Shown here: positions 17,777 to 27,300 of the stretch, one piece after another
Layout: each line of letters opens with the position of its first letter
How positions within the stretch are numbered: position 1 is the stretch's first letter
Source: Candidatus Moraniibacteriota bacterium
GTDB taxonomy: Bacteria; Patescibacteriota; Minisyncoccia; CAIUEV01; JAHKAQ01
Assembly (NCBI GenBank): GCA_014729795.1
Contig: WJJI01000046.1
Span: forward strand, 1 to 42,065
DNA: 42,065 nt
Direction of reading: 5' to 3'
Translations under genes and position numbers: made by a program
The notes under the pieces: model-generated
The model's input: only the letters and a program-made list of their open reading frames with translations
The model's database searches: none
What the model was told of the DNA's origin: nothing

Positions 17777-18259
17777 CTATTGTTTTTTGGATTGACTTTT
17801 TGAAAAAGCGTTGAAGAAAATTAATAAGATAGCGGCGGCGGTGATAAAAGCATCGGCTAAGTTGAAAACCGGCCAAATTTTAGGATCCAGATAATCAAGC
17901 ACGCAACCGAATAACAAGCGGTCAAGTAAATTTGACAGGGCGCCGGAAATGATAATTAAAACAAAATAAAAGTTGAATCTTTTTTTAACAAGAAAGTTTT
18001 TAGGTTGACTAATAAAATAAACAAGCATAGCCAAAACCATGATATTGGAGCCAATAATAAGCCAGCGGTTTAGTTCATGGTTAAACTGCAAACCAAAGGC
18101 GATGCCGGAGTTGCAAACCGTATTAAGACCAAGTATTTTTTTTCTAACCAGAAATTTGAAGATTTGGTCAAGGACAAAGGGACCGGTCAGAGTTGAAAAA
18201 AATAAGTATTTAAAAAGTTTTGGAGATTGATTGGTTAGCCTTTTTTGCATTGCAAACAT
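17777..18259 (-). CDS. lspA: signal peptidase II (prolipoprotein signal peptidase)
   Basis: VCNSGIAFGLQ, ISGALSNLLDRLLFG and VFNLADAFITAAA match the conserved LspA catalytic regions. Start (18259 or 18250) overlaps the end of the upstream dksA-like gene. Confidence 0.9.
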   Translation of the reverse strand: MFAMQKRLTNQSPKLFKYLFFSTLTGPFVLDQIFKFLVRKKILGLNTVCNSGIAFGLQFNHELNRWLIIGSNIMVLAMLVYFISQPKNFLVKKRFNFYFVLIIISGALSNLLDRLLFGCVLDYLDPKIWPVFNLADAFITAAAILLIFFNAFSKSQSKKQ

Positions 18260-18597
18260 TTTTGAGCTTGAGGGCGGGCCTTAAGACGTTCAGGTTTGAT
18301 AGTAGCGCCGCATTTTTCACAGGCTCCGTAATCTTTACCGTTGATGATTTTATCTAAAGCAATGTTGATTTTTTTGAGTTCTTGTTCAAGCTGATGTTCA
18401 AGCGCGACCGCGTTTTCATAGCTTTCAAATTCTTCGGCGTTATCTTCGGCTTTGCGCCCATAGTCGGGAAAGCGAGCCTTGTAGTTATGTTTGATATTTT
18501 CATCTTTGTCAGCAAAGGCTTGAAGCTGCTGTTCGATTTCCTTTTTTTGGCTAATGAGTTTGTTTTTAATTTGGCTAATATCTTTCGAGGTTAGCAT
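18235..18597 (-). CDS. TraR/DksA family zinc-finger protein
   Basis: AEDNAEEFESYENAVALEHQLEQELKKINIALDKIINGKDYGACEKCGATIKPERLKARPQAQKCLQCKKG; C4 zinc finger. Confidence 0.92.
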   Translation of the reverse strand: MLTSKDISQIKNKLISQKKEIEQQLQAFADKDENIKHNYKARFPDYGRKAEDNAEEFESYENAVALEHQLEQELKKINIALDKIINGKDYGACEKCGATIKPERLKARPQAQKCLQCKKG

Positions 18598-18778
18598 GAA
18601 TTTTGATTAATTGCTTAGCGCGACAAGCAGGTATTTTATTGTTTGAATAGTTGTAATTATAGCCAGTTTTAATTAAGAAAGCAACCAGATTTTAAGATTT
18701 AAGCATAAAAAGCGCAAAAAGCGTGAATTAAGTTTGGTCAAGTTTGGTTTGTTTGCTGAACTCGATACCGATTTTTTA

Positions 18779-21070
18779 TCAGTCATCCTCCTCATCTCCG
18801 TCACAACCACGTTTGTCCGGATCTGGAAGATCATCAATGTTTTTAATATGCTTGTCTTTTTTGGCCACGGCTTTGACGCCTTTTTCCCAGTTTTCAAATT
18901 GAGGGTCGTCTTCAGGATCCTCGGGAATGGGACCGGTCGGGTTTTCTCGGTCAACGTAATAAAGAATAGAGTGGCTTTTGGTAAAAGTAACTTCTCGGGT
19001 GTATTTGTCTTTGCAATCATCGCTTGCGATCAAACCGGAATCTTTATCGATTTCTAGAGTGACTGAACTTTCTTGATAACCGCCCAGCATGGGTTTTTTG
19101 ATTTCCTCTTTTTGTGGAGCGATAAAATTCGTGTTCGAATAATGATCGATATAGCTTTCCATGAAGTCATGCCAAAGAGGGGCGGCGGCCACGATCCCGC
19201 CGGCGCCCTCGCTCATGGGTTCGTTATAGTTATTACCCACCCAAACTCCAACCACCAGCTCCGGAGTATAACCTACAGTCCAAGCATCGCGATAGTCTTG
19301 AGTGGTTCCGGTTTTAGCAGCGATTTTTTTGCCAGAAATATATAAATCGCTATGATTGCCAAAAACAGGAGAACGAGCCGAATTGTCGGATAAACAGTCG
19401 TTAATTTGGCGGGCTACCTGAGCGGCTAAAACTCTTTTTCCCATATCCGAAGGGGTTTCTTTAATGATTTTGCCGTTAGCGTCTTCAATTTTGTGAATCA
19501 CTTTTTTGTCTTGTTTGATTCCGTCATTAGCAAAAACGCCAAAAGCGCCGGTTTCTTCTAAAAGAGTAACATCGGCTCCTCCAAGCACAAGAGCTAGACC
19601 ATAGCGGTTGCGTTGGGTTAGAGTAGTGATGCCCATGGCTTCGGCTGTGGCGATAGTATCATCAATGCCGGCTAAATAAAGAGTTTTAACAGCCGGGATG
19701 TTTAGCGACATAGCTAGAGCGTCTTTGAGTTTAACCGGCCCTTTGTAAGAGCCGTCATAGTTTTGAGGAATATAATCAGGCTCGCTTTCATGGACTTTAA
19801 AATTGGTTTTGACATCATAAACCAGGGTTTCCGGTAGGTAACCTTTAGCAAAAGCCGTGGCATAGGCAAAGGGCTTAAATGAGGAGCCGGGCTGGTTGCC
19901 TCGAATAGCCACATTAACATTACCATCCGATTCAACGTCAAAATAATCATGGGAACCAACCATGCCTAAAACATATCCGGTCTTAGGGTCAATAGCCACT
20001 AAAGCGGCGTTATGAGCATTGATTTTGGTTTTGTTCTCTTCAACCCTTGTTTTAACAATTTCTTCGGCTGTTTGTTGCATTTCCCAGTTAAGAGTGGTGT
20101 AGATTTTTAAGCCGCCGCTTTTGATAAATTCTTCATCGTATTGGTACTGATCCACTAAAACTTGTTGAACATACATAACAAAATGAGGCGCTTTGATGTC
20201 ATCTTTAAGAGGTTTAATTTTGGCAAGAGTGTCTATTTGCTCGGCTTGCTTGGCCTGTTCGGCGGTGATGTAGCCATCCAGGCGCATTTCATTAATAATC
20301 CAGTCTCGGCGTTCAATCAGTCTTTCGGTGTTATTGCCGTAGGGAGAAAACCGAGTAGGGGCCTTAACCAAAGCAATTAGCATGGCGCTTTCATCCAGGG
20401 TTAAATCTTTGGCGTTTTTTTCAAAAAAAGACTGAGCCGCGGCTTCTATACCATAAGCATTACCCCCGAAAGGGATTTGGTTGAGATACATTTGAAGAAT
20501 TTCATCTTTGGTATAGCGTCTTTCCAATTCAAGGGAAAGAATAACCTCTTTGATTTTGCGCACTATTCTTTTTTCCGGAGTTAAGTAGGCATTGCGAACA
20601 AACTGTTGGGTAATAGTTGAGGCTCCTTGAACTTTTGCTCGCTTTTGAATGTTTGCCAAAGCAGCTCTGATTATAGATTTGAAATTTACGCCAATATGAG
20701 AATAGAATCTTTTATCCTCAGCGGCCATGGCGCCTTGTTTGACATAATCGGGCATTTCTTGGAAGGGAATGACGGTTCTTTTTTCTTCGCCGTGCATCTC
20801 GTAAAGCAGTACTTCCCCGGTACGATCAAAAATTTTTGTGGATTGGGAAATTTTACGTTCGTGAGCGTGGCTGGGATCGACTAAATCCTTGGAAAAATAA
20901 ACATAAACTCCAATCACGCAAATGATTCCTAAAGCAGCTGAGATTAAACCGATTTTTAAAAACAGAAAAAACCATTTTTTGTAATTGGTTTTTTTAATTA
21001 AAATCGCCAACCTTTTAAGGTATTTTTTTTTGACCAGGCGTTTTTTTGATTGAGTTTTTGGTTTGGTCAT
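18779..21070 (-). CDS. bifunctional class A penicillin-binding protein (PBP1A-like)
   Basis: Transglycosylase MAAEDKRFYSHIGVNFKSIIRA, ASTITQQFVRNAYL; transpeptidase GSSFKPFAYATA (SxxK) and AAKTGTTQDYRDAWTVGYTP (KTGT). Confidence 0.96.
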   Translation of the reverse strand: MTKPKTQSKKRLVKKKYLKRLAILIKKTNYKKWFFLFLKIGLISAALGIICVIGVYVYFSKDLVDPSHAHERKISQSTKIFDRTGEVLLYEMHGEEKRTVIPFQEMPDYVKQGAMAAEDKRFYSHIGVNFKSIIRAALANIQKRAKVQGASTITQQFVRNAYLTPEKRIVRKIKEVILSLELERRYTKDEILQMYLNQIPFGGNAYGIEAAAQSFFEKNAKDLTLDESAMLIALVKAPTRFSPYGNNTERLIERRDWIINEMRLDGYITAEQAKQAEQIDTLAKIKPLKDDIKAPHFVMYVQQVLVDQYQYDEEFIKSGGLKIYTTLNWEMQQTAEEIVKTRVEENKTKINAHNAALVAIDPKTGYVLGMVGSHDYFDVESDGNVNVAIRGNQPGSSFKPFAYATAFAKGYLPETLVYDVKTNFKVHESEPDYIPQNYDGSYKGPVKLKDALAMSLNIPAVKTLYLAGIDDTIATAEAMGITTLTQRNRYGLALVLGGADVTLLEETGAFGVFANDGIKQDKKVIHKIEDANGKIIKETPSDMGKRVLAAQVARQINDCLSDNSARSPVFGNHSDLYISGKKIAAKTGTTQDYRDAWTVGYTPELVVGVWVGNNYNEPMSEGAGGIVAAAPLWHDFMESYIDHYSNTNFIAPQKEEIKKPMLGGYQESSVTLEIDKDSGLIASDDCKDKYTREVTFTKSHSILYYVDRENPTGPIPEDPEDDPQFENWEKGVKAVAKKDKHIKNIDDLPDPDKRGCDGDEEDD

Positions 21071-21224
21071 ATTTAAAATAACAACTAATTGTTAAAAAGA
21101 TATATCCATAGAGTATTATATTTGAGAAAAAAAATAAAGCAAAAATTAATATTCGCTGAAATTGGCATGAATACAACAAAATGATAGTATGGAGTTATTG
21201 TTTTTTTGATTTTATAAAATAAGA

Positions 21225-23030
21225 ATGGTAAAGAAGAATCCTTTTGTAAATTTGTTTAGTAAAATGTGGCAGTTTTCTCGAGGCTCTCGCAAAAGAGTGG
21301 TGGTTTTTATTGTTTTCGCGATGCTGGCTAACTTAGTAACATTATTACAGCCCATCATCATTGGCCGGATTTTTAATAACATCCAGTTTTCCACAAGCGA
21401 TCCAAATCTTTTTGATTATATTGCTAAAAATTTATTATTGCTGTTGCTTTTGACTCTGGTGTTTTGGTTGTTTCATGGCACTTCTCGTTTTCTTGAACAG
21501 AAAAACGCTTTTTTTGTGCGGAAAGAATACCGGCAGAACTTGTTTGATAAACTCCTTGATATGCCGGTTAAATGGCATATTGACCATCACAGCGGGGATA
21601 CGATTGATAAAATTAAAAAAGCCAGTGAAAGTTTGTTTTATTTTTCCGGAGTGTTGTTTATGTTTATTGAAAACATAATAAGACTAATCGGTTCTTTTGT
21701 TATTTTAACTTTTTATTATCAGACCGCCGGGCTGGCCGCTTTTATTACCGCGGTTTTGGTGATTGTTTTTATTGTCCAATTTGATAAGTATCTGATTAAA
21801 GGCTACAAACAGGTTTATAGAAAAGAAAATTATTTGGCGGCGGGTATTCATGACTACTTAACCAATATAGTAACCGTGATTACTTTGCGAGTAAAAAAGA
21901 TGGCTTCAAAAGAAATAAAGGGTCGAGCCTTAAAACCTTATAAACGATATCGAAAAAATATTATTGTTAATGAGAGTAAATGGTTTATGGTTAGCATGAT
22001 GATTAAAATATTGATGGTCGCGGTACTGTTATTAAACGCTAATTTTCAGCTGAACCAGGAAGGAGCGATTATGATTGGTACTTTGTTCGCTTTATATCGT
22101 TATTTGGAAAGTATTGGCGGGACTTTTTTTAATTTTGCTTGGCAATACGGAGAATTAATCGAGTGGAATTCAGCGGTTGAGGAAGCCGAAGTATTTAATC
22201 GAGATTATAATAAATTAGTACAAAAAAAGCAGAAACTGATTCTTGATAACGATTGGCAGGAAATTGAAATTAAAAATCTGGATTTTTCTTATGACGAGCC
22301 GGAAAAAAGAAAAAAAATTAAACATTTAAGGAATTTGAATTTTAAAATCAAGAGAGGGGAGAAAATCGCCTTGGTTGGTAAGAGCGGCTCGGGTAAAAGT
22401 ACGCTTTTGAATTTAACACGCGGTTTGTACGAGCCAAAACAAGCTGAATTTTGGGTGGACGGCAAAAAAATTGCGAATAATCTTGATTATTTACGAGCAA
22501 GCACAACCATGATTCCACAAGATCCAGAGATTTTTCAAAATACAATCAAATACAATATTAATATGGGTGTTGAGGTTAAGGATGATTGTTTAGAAAGAGC
22601 GGTTAAATTGGCTTGTTTTGAGGAGGTGGTTCAGAGATTAAAAAAAGGCTTACATACCGATGTGATGGAAAAAGGCGTGTCGTTAAGCGGAGGGGAGAAG
22701 CAGCGTTTAGCTCTGGCTCGCGGAATTTTGGCTTTTATGCGTGAAAAAAAGGAGCCGAATGTTATCGATAGCGATTCTTTGATTTTATTAATGGACGAGC
22801 CGACTAGCAGTGTGGACAGCGCCAATGAATTGAAAATTTATCGGAATATTTTTCAGGAGTTTAGCAATAATACGATTTTATCCTCAATTCACCGGCTGCA
22901 TTTGTTAGAGTTTTTTGACTATATCTATTATTTTAAGCAGGGTAAGATTGTGTGTAAAGGCGACTTGAAACAAGTGTTGAAAAATCCAGATTTTAACAAG
23001 CAATGGCAGGCTTTCAAGAACAAGAAATAA
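21225..23030 (+). CDS. ABC transporter, fused permease and ATP-binding protein
   Basis: N-terminal TM region, Walker A ALVGKSGSGKSTLLNL, signature SLSGGEKQRLALARGIL, Walker B LILLMDEPTSSVD, H-loop SSIHR. Confidence 0.95.
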   Translation: MVKKNPFVNLFSKMWQFSRGSRKRVVVFIVFAMLANLVTLLQPIIIGRIFNNIQFSTSDPNLFDYIAKNLLLLLLLTLVFWLFHGTSRFLEQKNAFFVRKEYRQNLFDKLLDMPVKWHIDHHSGDTIDKIKKASESLFYFSGVLFMFIENIIRLIGSFVILTFYYQTAGLAAFITAVLVIVFIVQFDKYLIKGYKQVYRKENYLAAGIHDYLTNIVTVITLRVKKMASKEIKGRALKPYKRYRKNIIVNESKWFMVSMMIKILMVAVLLLNANFQLNQEGAIMIGTLFALYRYLESIGGTFFNFAWQYGELIEWNSAVEEAEVFNRDYNKLVQKKQKLILDNDWQEIEIKNLDFSYDEPEKRKKIKHLRNLNFKIKRGEKIALVGKSGSGKSTLLNLTRGLYEPKQAEFWVDGKKIANNLDYLRASTTMIPQDPEIFQNTIKYNINMGVEVKDDCLERAVKLACFEEVVQRLKKGLHTDVMEKGVSLSGGEKQRLALARGILAFMREKKEPNVIDSDSLILLMDEPTSSVDSANELKIYRNIFQEFSNNTILSSIHRLHLLEFFDYIYYFKQGKIVCKGDLKQVLKNPDFNKQWQAFKNKK

Positions 23031-23049
23031 GCCAAACAAAAATTTTAGT

Positions 23050-24123
23050 TTAACTCTTATAACCATTTAAAGCTGAGCCTATGCTGACAGCTAGCTCGTC
23101 TTGAAAACTGCGCAAAATCGGTTCTTGTTCACTGGAAAAATTGATCTGGCTCCAAGGATCTCCGGGGTGAATTGGCAAGGACAGTTCTTGCTTTAAGAAC
23201 GCTTCAAAACCTTTGAGCTTGGCAGTACCGCCCGCGCTTAGAACTTTTTGGACCGGATTGTTGGGATTTTTTTGATTATAGGTTTGGATCATTCTTTTTG
23301 ATTCTTGAGCGATGCGGCCCAGCACCGGTTTGATTAAATCTTTAATTCGGGAATCTTCCAAGCCGCCTTCTTTTTTAAGAGCTTCAGAGCGAACCATATC
23401 AACGCCTAGACTTCGGGAAATAGCTTTGGTAATATCACCGCCGCCAACATCAATGTTGCGGCTACCTTTGAGATAGCCCCGAGAAACTACCAGGATATTG
23501 CAAATGCGTGAACCAATATCCAGGATTAAAATGGTGTTTTTCCGGTCAGCGCCGCCGATTAAACAGCGGATTAACGACATGGTCTCTGCTTCAATAGAAG
23601 TAAGGTTAAGCTTGGAACCCTTGGCAATGGTTTCGTATTTAGAGATGGTATCATTGGAAATAGCCATGATTAAAATTTTCATGGTTTTCCCACCAGAGTT
23701 CATTTCCAAAAATTTTTTTTGGTTGCGATCGCGAATAATTTCCCAACCCAGAGAAACTTCAGAAAGCGGTACCGGGATAAACTTTTTGGCTTCTTGCTCC
23801 AAACGGGCGGGCAGTTGTTCTTTGTCAACTTTTGGAATGGTTACAAACGAGATGAAAGTTGAAAAGTTGGGTACTGAAAAGGAAGCGCTTTTGCATTTAA
23901 TGTTGCTTTTTGCCAAGGCAAAGCTTAAAATATTTGAGATTTGTTTACCCGCAATAATTTGATTGGAGGTTTGGATAGAACCTTTTTTGAGGCGGGCTAT
24001 GGCAAAGTTTTTAAAGGTTGGCCGGTTGGAAATATCTAAATGTACCGCTTTGATGGCGGAGGTGCCGATGTCGATGCCAACTGCTTCGTTTTGCGCTTGA
24101 TCAATAAAGTCGAAAAGCCCCAT
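23050..24123 (-). CDS. pilM: type IV pilus assembly protein PilM (actin-like ATPase)
   Basis: EAVGIDIGTSAIKAVHLD; EQEAKKFIPVPLSEVSLGWEII; ILILDIGSRICNILVVSRG; VLSAGGTAKLKGFEAFLKQEL. Confidence 0.92.
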   Translation of the reverse strand: MGLFDFIDQAQNEAVGIDIGTSAIKAVHLDISNRPTFKNFAIARLKKGSIQTSNQIIAGKQISNILSFALAKSNIKCKSASFSVPNFSTFISFVTIPKVDKEQLPARLEQEAKKFIPVPLSEVSLGWEIIRDRNQKKFLEMNSGGKTMKILIMAISNDTISKYETIAKGSKLNLTSIEAETMSLIRCLIGGADRKNTILILDIGSRICNILVVSRGYLKGSRNIDVGGGDITKAISRSLGVDMVRSEALKKEGGLEDSRIKDLIKPVLGRIAQESKRMIQTYNQKNPNNPVQKVLSAGGTAKLKGFEAFLKQELSLPIHPGDPWSQINFSSEQEPILRSFQDELAVSIGSALNGYKS

Positions 24124-24396
24124 TTAGGTAATTTTTATTTGCCTTTTATTTGTCCTTTCAGGTAATTTCATTAGCATAGTTTTTGATTTTCCCAAGAGCT
24201 TATGTCTTGATTGTTATTTAAAATCAAACTCAGGAAAATTTTAGTTTTAATTTTACTAGAATTTTCAAGGATTAAAAGTTAACCTTTTTTTCTTATATAA
24301 TTGAAATTTTACAGAATTTTAAATTAAATATCAAATTTGGTAAGATGAGTATGTAAATTTATGTTTTTTATTGTTTTAAAACGGTAATAAATCTTA

Positions 24397-25338
24397 ATGA
24401 AAAAAAAAGTTTTAGTGGTGGGATCTATTGTTTATGATGAAATTTTTAAAGTAAACGGAAGGATTCGAAACGAGATTATTGTCAAGAACGGACAAATTGA
24501 AAATTTAAACTTAATGTTAACCGCTCAAAATAAAAAAAGGTTTCCGGGTGGCACTGCCGGCAATATTGCTTACGGATTGGCTTTAAATGGAGAGCAGGTA
24601 GTTTTAATCAGTTGCGTAGGCTATGATTTTGATTTTGAATATAAGAAACACTTGGAAAAGCTAAAAATTGATTATCGAACAGTAAAAGTTAAAAATAGAG
24701 TAACTTGCGCTACTTATTATGGAATAAGCGATCAAAATCAGGAACAGATTGGGATTTTTCAGCCTAATGCCACATCTTATTTACAAAAGATCAAATTAAG
24801 CGATTTTTTAAATGATCAGGATTTTCAGCAAATTAAAGTAGGGATTTTTTCGCCAGGCAATGGTCGTTCTTTGACTCGACATTTACAAGAATTTGATCAA
24901 TTATGCAACAGTCAAGCAGTAACCATATTTGATCCGGGTCAGGAATTATCTATTTCGTTTAACAAACAAAATCTCAAGAAATGTTTAAAATGTTCAGATA
25001 TTGTAATCGGTAATGAAATCGAAATCAAACAATTTAAGAATTTATACGATTTAACAATCAAAGATATTTTGAATTTGGGAGTAAAGTGGGTAATTGAGAC
25101 TCAGGCGGAAAAAGGCGCGTGGATTTACAATCAAAAACAAAAGATTAAAGTTAAGCCGCGCAAACCAAAAAAATTAGTTGAGGCAACCGGAGCCGGCGAT
25201 GCGTTCCGGGCCGGCTTGATTAAGGGAATTATAAGTAATTGGAATTTGCAAAAAGCCGCCGAGTACGGAGCATTCTTGGGAGCTTTGAACGTGGAGACAA
25301 TGGGCGGACAGAATTATAAAATTTATAAAGAACCCTAA
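24397..25338 (+). CDS. PfkB family kinase, adenosine kinase-like
   Basis: VLVVGSIVYDEIF; FPGGTAGNIAYGLALNGEQVVLISCVGYD; C-terminal VEATGAGDAFRAGLIKG. Located immediately before adenosylhomocysteinase. Confidence 0.88.
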   Translation: MKKKVLVVGSIVYDEIFKVNGRIRNEIIVKNGQIENLNLMLTAQNKKRFPGGTAGNIAYGLALNGEQVVLISCVGYDFDFEYKKHLEKLKIDYRTVKVKNRVTCATYYGISDQNQEQIGIFQPNATSYLQKIKLSDFLNDQDFQQIKVGIFSPGNGRSLTRHLQEFDQLCNSQAVTIFDPGQELSISFNKQNLKKCLKCSDIVIGNEIEIKQFKNLYDLTIKDILNLGVKWVIETQAEKGAWIYNQKQKIKVKPRKPKKLVEATGAGDAFRAGLIKGIISNWNLQKAAEYGAFLGALNVETMGGQNYKIYKEP

Positions 25339-25373
25339 AAAATTATTGAATTTATTATTAAAATAGAAAAATA

Positions 25374-26777
25374 ATGAACTATGAAATCAAAGACATTGAA
25401 TTAGCGCCATTGGGTCGACGAGAAATTGAATTGGCTCAAAAAGAAATGCCCGGCTTGATGGGTATAAAAAAAGAATTTGAAAAAAGCAAACCTCTAAAAG
25501 GGGCAAGAATTACCGGATCTTTACATATGACTATTCAAACAGCGGTTTTGATTGAAACATTAACCGCGCTTGGGGCTCAATTGCGATGGAGTTCGTGCAA
25601 TATTTATTCCACTCAAGATCAAGCGGCAGCCGCGATTGCCAAAGCAAAAATTCCGGTTTTTGCCTGGAAAAATGAAAGTCTTGAAGATTACTGGAGTTGT
25701 TTAAGCAAAGCTTTTGATTTTGGTAAAAACAAAGGGCCAAATTTGATTGTTGATGATGGGGGAGATGCTACCTTAATGGTACATCGGGGAGTCGAGGTGG
25801 AAAAAAATCCAAAATTGCTACAAAAAGGTTATAAAAGAGCAGGGGCGGATTATCAGGAATTAATGAAGCGGTTGGCCAAGATTTATAATGAGGATAATCG
25901 GTATTGGCGGAAAATAAAACAGGATTTGATCGGAGTTTCAGAGGAAACAACAACCGGAGTGCATCGACTTTACGAATTAAGAGACGCCAAGAAATTACTG
26001 TTTCAGGCGATTAACATTAATGATTCAGTGACGAAATCTAAATTTGATAATCTTTATGGTTGTCGAGAATCTTTGATTGACGGTATCAAGAGAGCAGTTG
26101 ACTTGATGATTGCCGGGAAAAAAGCAGTTGTTTGTGGATATGGCGATGTGGGCAAGGGTTCGGCGCAAGCATTGAGAAACTTTGGAGCCAAGGTGGTGGT
26201 GACGGAAATTGACCCAATTAACGCTTTACAGGCCGCGATGGAGGGCTATGAAGTAAAAACCGTGGAGCAAGTAGCGCGGGAGGCGGATATTTTTGTAACC
26301 GCAACCGGCAATCGCGACGTTATCACTTTGGAGCACATGAAAAAGATGAAAGATAACGCGGTGGTTTGCAATATTGGTCATTTTGATAATGAAATACAAG
26401 TGGATCGCTTAAATAATGACAAGACTGTGAAAATTAAAAATATTAAACCGCAAGTTGATCAATATACTTTTGCCACAAGAAGATCAATTTTGCTTTTAGC
26501 GCAGGGGCGTTTAGTGAATTTAGGTTGCGCTACCGGTCATTCTTCGTTTGTAATGTCAAATTCTTTTGCTAATCAAGTGTTGGCGCAAATTGATTTATGG
26601 CGAAATCCAAAGCGTCAAATTGATGTTTATAGATTAAGTAAAAAATTAGATGAAGAAGTGGCTCGCTATCATTTAAAAAATTTGGGCGCGAAGTTGACCC
26701 GATTAACCAAAGAACAGGCCAAGTATATCGGAGTGGATGTAAAGGGTCCTTATAAAGCAGAGCATTATCGTTATTAA
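25374..26777 (+). CDS. ahcY: adenosylhomocysteinase (SAH hydrolase)
   Basis: [49 protein letters not shown] site [30 protein letters not shown]; ending [14 protein letters not shown]. Confidence 0.97.
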   Translation: MNYEIKDIELAPLGRREIELAQKEMPGLMGIKKEFEKSKPLKGARITGSLHMTIQTAVLIETLTALGAQLRWSSCNIYSTQDQAAAAIAKAKIPVFAWKNESLEDYWSCLSKAFDFGKNKGPNLIVDDGGDATLMVHRGVEVEKNPKLLQKGYKRAGADYQELMKRLAKIYNEDNRYWRKIKQDLIGVSEETTTGVHRLYELRDAKKLLFQAININDSVTKSKFDNLYGCRESLIDGIKRAVDLMIAGKKAVVCGYGDVGKGSAQALRNFGAKVVVTEIDPINALQAAMEGYEVKTVEQVAREADIFVTATGNRDVITLEHMKKMKDNAVVCNIGHFDNEIQVDRLNNDKTVKIKNIKPQVDQYTFATRRSILLLAQGRLVNLGCATGHSSFVMSNSFANQVLAQIDLWRNPKRQIDVYRLSKKLDEEVARYHLKNLGAKLTRLTKEQAKYIGVDVKGPYKAEHYRY

Positions 26778-27024
26778 AAAAGATATGGTTTTTGAAAAGA
26801 CGCGGTAGTCTACGTTTAACGCTGTTGTGGGGCTTGCAAACAACAATTGTTTTTGCTATTTTGATTTTCAAGGGATAGTTATCCAATAAAATAATTGTTG
26901 CGATTATTGGCAGGGGCTATTTTTGGTAAGTTTGAACAAGAAACCAGAGCTTAATTACTTCGTTATTTTGGGTAACGGTCTTGACAAAAGAAAAAGGGAT
27001 TGGCTCCTTTTTCTAGGTACAATA

Positions 27025-27207
27025 GTGTTTTAATGAATCATAATGGTTAGTGAGCGAGATTGCTGATCAAACACGTTTGTTCTAAAATTAAAAAGAGCGG
27101 GTTATTAATTAATCATAAAAAAATAACCTGAAGTCGGGTGGAACCGCGGGTTAAAAGCTCGTCCCGAATATTTTAAATAAAAAAATATTCGGGACGAGCT
27201 TTTTTTG
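27025..27207 (+). promoter_or_regulatory. T-box riboswitch leader (glycine) upstream of glyS
   Basis: T-box sequence GTCGGGTGGAACCGCGGG (27133-27150). Antiterminator helix possible between TCGGG (27134-27138) and CCCGA (27163-27167). Competing terminator hairpin follows. Bulge TGGA matches a U73 tRNA (Gly). 5' boundary and Stem I not resolved. Confidence 0.85.
27157..27206 (+). terminator. T-box intrinsic terminator
   Basis: Perfect 18-bp stem GCTCGTCCCGAATATTTT (27157-27174) / AAAATATTCGGGACGAGC (27182-27199), 7-nt loop, then TTTTTTT. Confidence 0.93.
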
Positions 27208-27300
27208 ATGGAACCAGAATTAAGATTAATTTTTTATGTGAAAAAAAGACTTATCCTTGTTTTTGGGGGATGCTATCAATTAATTAATTAAATAAAAAAA

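Noticed and set aside
18734-19057. Plus-strand ORF (107 aa) opposite PBP1A 3' end
   Set aside because: Antisense to a clear PBP1A coding frame; low-complexity hydrophobic shadow translation.
23498-23962. Plus-strand 154-aa ORF
   Set aside because: Antisense shadow of pilM, whose own frame carries conserved motifs.
26810-26910. CAACAATTG-type inverted repeats after ahcY as a terminator or repeat-family member
   Set aside because: Short AT-rich matches, no T-tract and no alignment to the TTACGCGC family.
26981-26986. TTGACA as -35 box for the glyS leader paired with TACAAT at 27018
   Set aside because: Spacing is 31 bp, far outside the normal 16-18 bp; a hairpin lies between them.
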